From Archivesica marissinica (lineage: Eukaryota; Mollusca; Bivalvia; Venerida; Vesicomyidae): a DNA stretch of 64,000 nt. Below, in pieces: positions 58,728 to 64,000 of the stretch; the stretch's first letter is position 1; each line of letters opens with the position of its first letter. The notes under the pieces were generated by a model. The model was not told the DNA's origin and ran no database searches. It worked only from the letters and a program-made list of their open reading frames with translations. Location of the stretch: assembly GCA_014843695.1 (NCBI GenBank), contig CM026397.1, positions 50,843,611 through 50,907,610 on the forward strand, read 5' to 3'. Both the position numbers and the translations under genes were made by a program.

Positions 58728-58940
58728 TTAAGCCTTTCAACACCAAATACCTCTAAATAGGCTTACAAAAGGTGTAGATACAGATGAGCCGGGTCATGAT
58801 GAGCCATCTCATCAGGATCTGCATTTTTTGCCAGTAATATTACTAATTTTAAACAAAATTACCCATTTTGATAAATGAACTGGTCCAATTGTAATTTTCG
58901 TATTAATTTATTGGTCTAAAATATCATGCACCAGTCCATG
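58728..58940. mobile_element. MITE-1, right end missing
   Basis: TTAAGCCTTTCAACACCAAA onward with hairpin; it stops at ATGCACCAGTCCATGG. Lies in SCYL2-like intron 1. Confidence 0.7.
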
Positions 58941-59689
58941 GCATTTTACACAGTATGAGTGATTGCTAAAACTTGTGGCCCAAACATTTGAACTATCAAG
59001 CTATATTTTTGAACTTATGCTTTGAATGGCATGTCATGATGAATGCAATAAAAATGGGTGACGACACACGAAAATGGGCGCTCGAACATAATTAACGAAA
59101 AATAAAGATGGTATACTATTATCTTCTATACAACAATGTCTTAAAATCTAATACTGAAAAGTTCAGCTCGATATGTTTGTTACCTATTGAGAAAGTTGCG
59201 ACATGTTTAGAGCCACACATAAATAGATGTTTTTGAAAGAACGTTTGGAATGTAGTGCCAGCATTACCGACTTTCAATAACCTCTCATTTTGGTCGCTTA
59301 TGGCATCAGTATTAATTACTATTTTTTACTATTATAAATTTACAAAATGCTCACGATATAAGATAATATTACCATTGTTCAAATCATCATTCATAATTAG
59401 TCCAAAACTTGATCAAATACCATGCCATTATCTCCTTCAAACAAAGTGATGAGCTTGGAGACATTGTTCCTATGGCAACAGTTTCAAAATATATACACTA
59501 TTTGATATCGAAAGTTAAACTACATAGCTTTAACAAATGATCCCTTGAAATTATACAGTAATGTATAAAAGAGGTGGGGAAAATGTACAATTTTAGTCTA
59601 ATTTAAACAGGTTCTACCAATTTATCTGAAAAGTGCCCATTTTCGCACGGCGCAGGCCAAATCTGATTAAACTAATTTATTATAATTGC
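58941..59689. other. Intron sequence without recognised features
   Basis: AT-rich SCYL2-like intron 1, with a scrap of the 25449 repeat at 58963. Confidence 0.5.
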
Positions 59690-59922
59690 TTAACCCTTTC
59701 AACACCACAGACCTCTAAATAAAAAGTGTAGATCCAGATGAGCCGGCTCATGACGAGCCGTCTCATCAGGATCTGCACTTTTTGCCAGTGATATGACTAT
59801 TTTTAGACATAATTACCCATTTTGATAAATGAACTTGTCCAAATGTGATTTTCTGATTCATTTATTGGTTTATGAATATCATGGGCCAGTCCATGTGAGT
59901 TACTTGGTGTTGAATGGGTTAA
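59690..59922. mobile_element. MITE-1, complete
   Basis: TTAACCCTTTCAACACCACA to TTGAATGGGTTAA, with TTAA at both ends and the hairpin present. A SINE D inserted directly at its right edge. Confidence 0.82.
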
Positions 59923-59930
59923 ACATTACA

Positions 59931-60162
59931 TGGAAGTCATGATAGCGCAGTGGATGCGCGTTCGCTTCAGGTGCGAAAGGCCCAGAGTTCGAGCCCCGCT
60001 GGGGCTATTACGATTGTGCCCTTAGGCATTTAAATTCCACATGCCTCTTCTCTCTCGTTCATGATGATGGATTCCATGAGGAATGAGGTCTCGAGAGTGA
60101 TTAATATAAGTTGAAAGAACTTATTTCGCAATCGAGCTAAAATAAATTTGTATAAACTAAGC
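59931..60162 (+). mobile_element. SINE D with target duplication
   Basis: Full length, from GGAAGTCATGATAGCGCAGT to TATAAACTAAG, flanked by TAAACATTACA (59920-59930 and 60163-60173). The left duplication includes the right TTAA of the neighbouring MITE-1, so the SINE came later. Confidence 0.85.
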
Positions 60163-60173
60163 TAAACATTACA

Positions 60174-61072
60174 ATATTGAGAACTTATAACAAAACACAC
60201 ACAATGCACTGGAGCCCCAATAAGTGAGAATTTTTCAATTTTATGCGAGATTTGGCTAAAATAAGTCAGCCTTTAATGGCTTTATACCGTCCAATTTGTG
60301 TATGCTAATGTTCGTTACATACAACAGCACTCGGTCACGTAGGCCTTGTGAATTTATGAATATAAATATATATAGCCTTCGGGTCAATATTTTATGAGAT
60401 CCACAAATATACTTAAGGACAAAAGTTGTTCACGAGTGTTTTTTATTTCAGCAATTAAAGTCAATAACAAGCAGTACCACATTAAATATGACGTATAAAG
60501 TACATAGAATAAAGCAACGGGTGGACATAAATACCACTCGCCCGTTGGGGTTTATAAAAAAGAATTTAATATTAAAAAATATGAGAAAAAAAGTACTTAA
60601 AAGGGGCAAAAAGGAGGGGCCAAAAAGGGGCAGGTCATTCTGCTCTAGAATAAACCGTATCGATGACACAACCAATCCTAAATCTTTCCCGATTAAACTC
60701 ATTGTGCAGAACGTACTGTATAAACGATGTGTTTCCCGTCATGTAATGCAACTTTAGACTGGAATCAAAGAGAATCAGTGGGGATAGATTTACCGACAAA
60801 CTCAAACTCATTTCTTAGCCTTTGTTACCATGATTGGGCAGTCTAAAAATGTTATTACATCAGTGAATGTAGGTCACAAGAAAATATTAGTCTTCATAAA
60901 GGCATGGAAAATTTAAGCTATCTGTACAGTACAGTAAGATATGTGAGTTTATAGTAGTAGTTTTTATTTTATCAAATACAAACAAACATGATAACATATG
61001 AAGTAGGTCAGAAATGACCCATGATCAAATATGGTATAATAGTACCGTGTATTTCGGCGGTGGTCTTAATTG
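60174..61072. other. Intron sequence without recognised features
   Basis: An 89-codon plus frame at 60488 is basic and lysine-rich; I do not support it as coding. Confidence 0.5.
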
Positions 61073-61318
61073 TTAACCCTTTCCTTCATAGAGATTTAGA
61101 TTAATATGCTATTATATCTCCATACAAATCTCCATGACAGCAATTTAGCTAGCATGTAGTGGATAAGTAGTCGCCATATCTATCCCACCTCCATAGATAG
61201 TACTGGGACTACATGAGATTCTGGCCTTTATTATGAGCATTGGTTTGGCTACTACATTGTCAATGTATGTTGTATTGGTAATGGCATCAAGAGGTGCTTC
61301 TATGAGGGAAAGGTTTAA
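61073..61318. mobile_element. MITE-3, complete (seed of the 55-bp array)
   Basis: TTAACCCTTTCCTTCATAGA to TATGAGGGAAAGGTTTAA, 246 bp, TTAA at both ends. The last 60 bp (CAATGTATGTTGTATTGGTA onward) equal one unit of the array at 12986-16631. Confidence 0.85.
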
Positions 61319-61389
61319 ACAAGTACCACTCGATATATAATAATAATACTACCATGTTATTATTTATTTTTATTATTTACAGTATCTAC

Positions 61390-61539
61390 CTTGTTATCCT
61401 CCAGTCTTACGGCGTCATATATTTTCCAGACCATCTCTGGTCCACAGCTAGCCACATGTTGACGAATATCGAAATATCGTGTAATTGGGTTCACCTCATC
61501 CGATATGATCGAATGTTTTAACATCGAGAACACGTCCAT
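61390..61539 (-). CDS. SCYL2: SCYL2-like pseudokinase, first coding exon
   Basis: Fifty codons from an ATG in a strong context (AAACCATGG) to a splice donor (AAG|GTAGAT). The peptide has the pattern of the SCYL2 N-terminus: a short leader, then NPITRYFDIRQHVAS, then the degenerate glycine-loop stretch CGPEMVWKIYDA; from memory, human SCYL2 has NPVTREFDVGRHIAS followed by a WKIFNG element. SCY1-like 2 proteins are catalytically weak or inactive kinases that associate with clathrin-coated vesicles and work in endosome/trans-Golgi trafficking. The exon ends in phase 0 and joins in frame with the exon at 57797-57957. An in-frame upstream ATG at 61644 would add 35 residues, but its context is weaker and the added residues do not look conserved, so I chose 61539. 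A 50-bp minisatellite begins about 130 bp upstream. The family call is from memory, without a database search. Confidence 0.82.
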
Positions 61540-61667
61540 GGTTTTTGAGATGGAGGAAGCGCAGCAGAGCAGTCTACATGTTGGTGATGTGCACGATTTT
61601 GATGACACGTGTCGGTCCCTGTCATGGACAGGTGGGTAAGACATAGGGTGAATTGAGACTCATTCAC

Positions 61668-62865
61668 AGCATGTGTGCATTTATGCACAAGCATTCCTGA
61701 AACAGAACATGAATCAATCAAGCATTGCATTTATGCACAAGCATTCCTGAAACAGAACATGAATCAATCAAGCATTGCATACTTGAAACAGAACATGAAT
61801 CAATCAATCATTGCATTTATGCACAAGCATACCTGAAACAGAACATGCATCAATCAAGCATTGCATGTATGCACAAACATACCTGAAACAGAACATGAAT
61901 CAATCAAGCATTGCATTTATGCACAAACATACCTGAAACAGAACATGAATCAATCAAGCATTGCATTTATGCACAAACATACCTGAAACAGAACATGCAT
62001 CAATCAAGCATTGCATTTATGCACAAACATACCTGAAACAGAACATGCATCAATCAAGCATTGCATTTATGCACACACATACCTGAAACAGAACATGCAT
62101 CAATCAAGCATTGCATGTATGCACACACATACCTGAAACAGAACATGAATCAATCAAGCATTGCATTTATGCACAAACATACCTGAAACAGAACATGCAT
62201 CAATCAAGCATTGCATGTATGCACAAACATACCTGAAACAGAACATGAATCAATCAAGCATTGCATTTATGCACAAGTATTCCTGAAACAGAACATGAAT
62301 CAATCAAGCATTGCATTTATGCACAAACATACCTGAAACAGAACATGCATCAATCAAGCATTGCATTTATACACAAACATACGTGAAACAGAACATGAAT
62401 CAATCAAGCATTGCATTTATGCACAAGTATTCCTGAAACAGAACATGAATCAATCAAGCATTGCATTTATGCACAAACATACCTGAAACAGAACATGCAT
62501 CAATCAAGCATTGCATTTATACACAAACATACGTGAAACAGAACATGAATCAATCAAGCATTGCATTTATGCACAAGTATTCCTGAAACAGAACATGAAT
62601 CAATCAAGCATTGCATTTATGCACAAGTATTCCTGAAACAGAACATGAATCAATCAAGCATTGCATTTATGCACAAGTATTCCTGAAACAGAACATGAAT
62701 CAATCAAGCATTGCATTTATGCACAAGTATTCCTGAAACAGAACATGCATCAATCAAGCATTGCATTTATGCACAAGTATTCCTGAAACAGAACATGCAT
62801 CAATCAAGTATTGCATTTATGCAAAGTATTCCTGAAACAGAACATGAATCAATTAAGCAAGTGCA
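61668..62865. repeat. 50-bp minisatellite, about 24 units, upstream of the SCYL2-like first exon
   Basis: The unit is CATTTATGCACAAGCATTCC then TGAAACAGAACATGAATCAATCAAGCATTG. AAGCATTC/AAACATAC and ATGAATC/ATGCATC variants form repeating multi-unit patterns. It lies just 5' of the gene on the minus strand. Confidence 0.95.
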
Positions 62866-63204
62866 TGGCAAACCATCAACAAACTCCCTTCATAAAATAA
62901 TTGGTATGAAATCACAACTCTCAGTAAAATCCTTGTATCCATCATCTGTAGTCATTATTTAGTTAAATCATTGTTTGCCTGCTCTGTTTAATATAATCAC
63001 TAATTAATGACAGAATTATACTGTCATGTAACAGTTATTTTCCCTACTATAAAACTCGGTTCCTGTTAGCATTAATACAATATGTGTTGTCACCAATGAC
63101 TTCCAACAATTTCAAATGCAATGAGATTGTTTATTGTTCCATCAATAATAAAATTTACACTATCATGCTCTCATTAATCCGAGACGTATAATATAGCTTA
63201 ACCA
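62866..63204. other. No gene recognised
   Basis: AT-rich DNA upstream of the 50-bp array relative to the SCYL2-like gene; no promoter motif I can defend. Confidence 0.5.
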
Positions 63205-63425
63205 TTAACCTGCCGAGTAAATTGGATGGAATATGCAAACAACATAGATCCAGATCGGCGTTACGTCTGATCAGAACCATTGTTGTTTGCTATTCAGACA
63301 AGTGTTTTAGCTCCACTATCCGAATAGCAAACAGCATAGAGCCTGATAAGACGGCACATTATGTGATCTTGCTCTATGTTGTTTGCAAAAGCGACTTTAG
63401 TCATGATTGGCAGGTTACGGGTTAA
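63205..63425. mobile_element. MITE-2, complete
   Basis: TTAACCTGCCGAGTAAATTG to GGCAGGTTACGGGTTAA, 221 bp, TTAA at both ends, hairpins intact. Confidence 0.8.
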
Positions 63426-63470
63426 AGATATATTCCTGTTCAAACAATTGTATTTGTTACAAAATCAGTA

Positions 63471-63498
63471 TTGACCCTTTCCTTCATAGAGATTTAGG
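63471..63498. mobile_element. MITE-3 left end, cut by the piggyBac-like element
   Basis: TTGACCCTTTCCTTCATAGA then GATTTAGG, stopping exactly at the TTAA that starts the piggyBac-like element. Confidence 0.7.
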
Positions 63499-64000
63499 TT
63501 AACCCTTTACTCCACATACACGCCATACAACGCCTTTACTGCCTCCCCCATATAGACGCCATACAACGCCGTTATCGATTCCCACATACAAACGCCATTG
63601 AACGCCATTGTCCGATCTCCATATACACGCCTTACAACGCCTCTGAACTTTGACACCGATATGTTTATATTTAGAATACAATGACCCCAGTTAAATTTAG
63701 CTCGCCTGTTAGATGTAAACCTTATCTATCTTTTACGCATGAAAAAGCACATGGTTACAATTAAAAGTTAACGTATAAATAGCGTCCAATCGTATACACC
63801 CAAAATATCACGCGCTAAGTTCACAGGTCGATTTTCTGAAAATTTATCAATTCAAATATGGCTTCACGAATGATAGAATCAAGCGACGATGAATCCAATT
63901 TTGAAGGATTTAGCGAGGTTGGATCCGACATCGACGTACCAATAGTCAGTGATGATGAGTCCGACGGATGTTCGTCCGACGCCGCCGATTCAGAGGACAA
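63499..64000 (+). mobile_element. 5' end of a piggyBac-like element
   Basis: The element starts with TTAA (63499-63502) followed by CCCTTTACTCCACATACACG. It interrupts a MITE-3 left end (63474-63498) at the TTAA that MITE-3 carries after its GATTTAGG motif. Between 63515 and 63655 the motif ACGCCATACAACGCC recurs about four times, likely subterminal transposase-binding repeats. An open acidic frame follows at 63858. The right end is beyond the window. Confidence 0.65.
63858..64000 (+). CDS. piggyBac-like transposase, N-terminus (partial)
   Basis: An ATG at 63858 opens a frame that stays open to the window edge (47 codons plus two bases). The visible part starts MASRMIESSDDES and is strongly acidic and serine-rich (SSDDES, VSDDESDGCSSDAADSED). 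An acidic, disordered N-terminus of this kind is typical of piggyBac-derived (PGBD4-like) transposases, which cut and paste DNA at TTAA sites. The DDD catalytic core and the C-terminal cysteine-rich domain would lie outside the window, so the call rests on this composition plus the upstream structure: TTAA followed by CCCTTTAC and subterminal repeats about 350 bp before the ATG. Another acidic nuclear protein is possible. Whether the frame stays intact cannot be seen. Confidence 0.6.
   Translation, partial: MASRMIESSDDESNFEGFSEVGSDIDVPIVSDDESDGCSSDAADSED

Larger units (their letters stand above)
57958..61389 (-). other. SCYL2-like intron 1
   Basis: This 3.4-kb intron is bounded by GT (61389-61388) and AG (57959-57958) on the minus strand. 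It is filled with mobile elements: a pogo-like MITE with 21-bp arrays, two MITE-1 copies, a full SINE D with target duplication and a complete MITE-3. Confidence 0.8.

Overview
This is a eukaryotic, AT-rich, gene-poor window that I read as genomic DNA of a bivalve mollusc. The repeat vocabulary (several tRNA-headed SINEs, abundant hairpin MITEs, dispersed repeats of a type common in bivalves) suggests a heterodont such as a dreissenid or venerid, but I cannot name the species. There are no bacterial operons, functional tRNA genes or CRISPR arrays. By my estimate about 20 kb of the 63 kb of real sequence is minisatellite and most of the rest is mobile-element debris. A run of exactly 1000 N (11986-12985) is an assembly gap.

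Only one host gene is convincing: a SCYL2-like (SCY1-like 2 pseudokinase) gene on the minus strand. Its first coding exon (61390-61539) and second exon (57797-57957) are joined by a phase-0 intron of 3.4 kb. Later exons were not found and presumably lie elsewhere or were missed. At the right edge a piggyBac-like element begins at 63499, and the N-terminal codons of its transposase (63858-64000) run off the window. A frameshifted relic of a hAT-type transposase lies at 48736-48960 (minus).

Mobile elements. Three hairpin MITE families share the end TTAACCCWTT and a TTAA target, matching the piggyBac end: MITE-1 (hairpin around GATCCAGATGAGCCGGCTCG), MITE-2 (GCAAACAACATAGATC hairpins) and MITE-3 (TTAACCCTTTCCTTCATAG). 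pogo/mariner-like MITEs with TA targets occur at 927-1104, 43926-44108, 29938-31813, 58023-58673 and, in a second family, 3572-3908 and 17586-17997. Three hAT-type non-autonomous elements have perfect 8-bp target duplications (28106-29135, 47152-48173, 41281-41810). Six tRNA-derived SINE families are labelled A-F here; A and D share the same 3' tail. Several insertions are nested and can be ordered in time.

Minisatellites. Long arrays have units of 74, 30, 55, 31, 57, 86, 30, 46, 63, 36, 27, 51 and 50 bp in order along the window. The main result is that at least four of the largest arrays are amplified pieces of mobile elements whose un-amplified copies are also in this window: the 57-bp array comes from the middle of a pogo-like MITE, the 27-bp array (3.6 kb) lies inside a complete TTAA-bounded MITE-2, the 55-bp array is the 3' end of MITE-3, and the 51-bp array is the tail of SINE B. 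In the 57-bp case the unit is exactly the distance between two short direct repeats inside the seed MITE, which suggests how expansion starts. All very long open frames (up to about 1250 codons) are by-products of stop-free arrays and are not genes.
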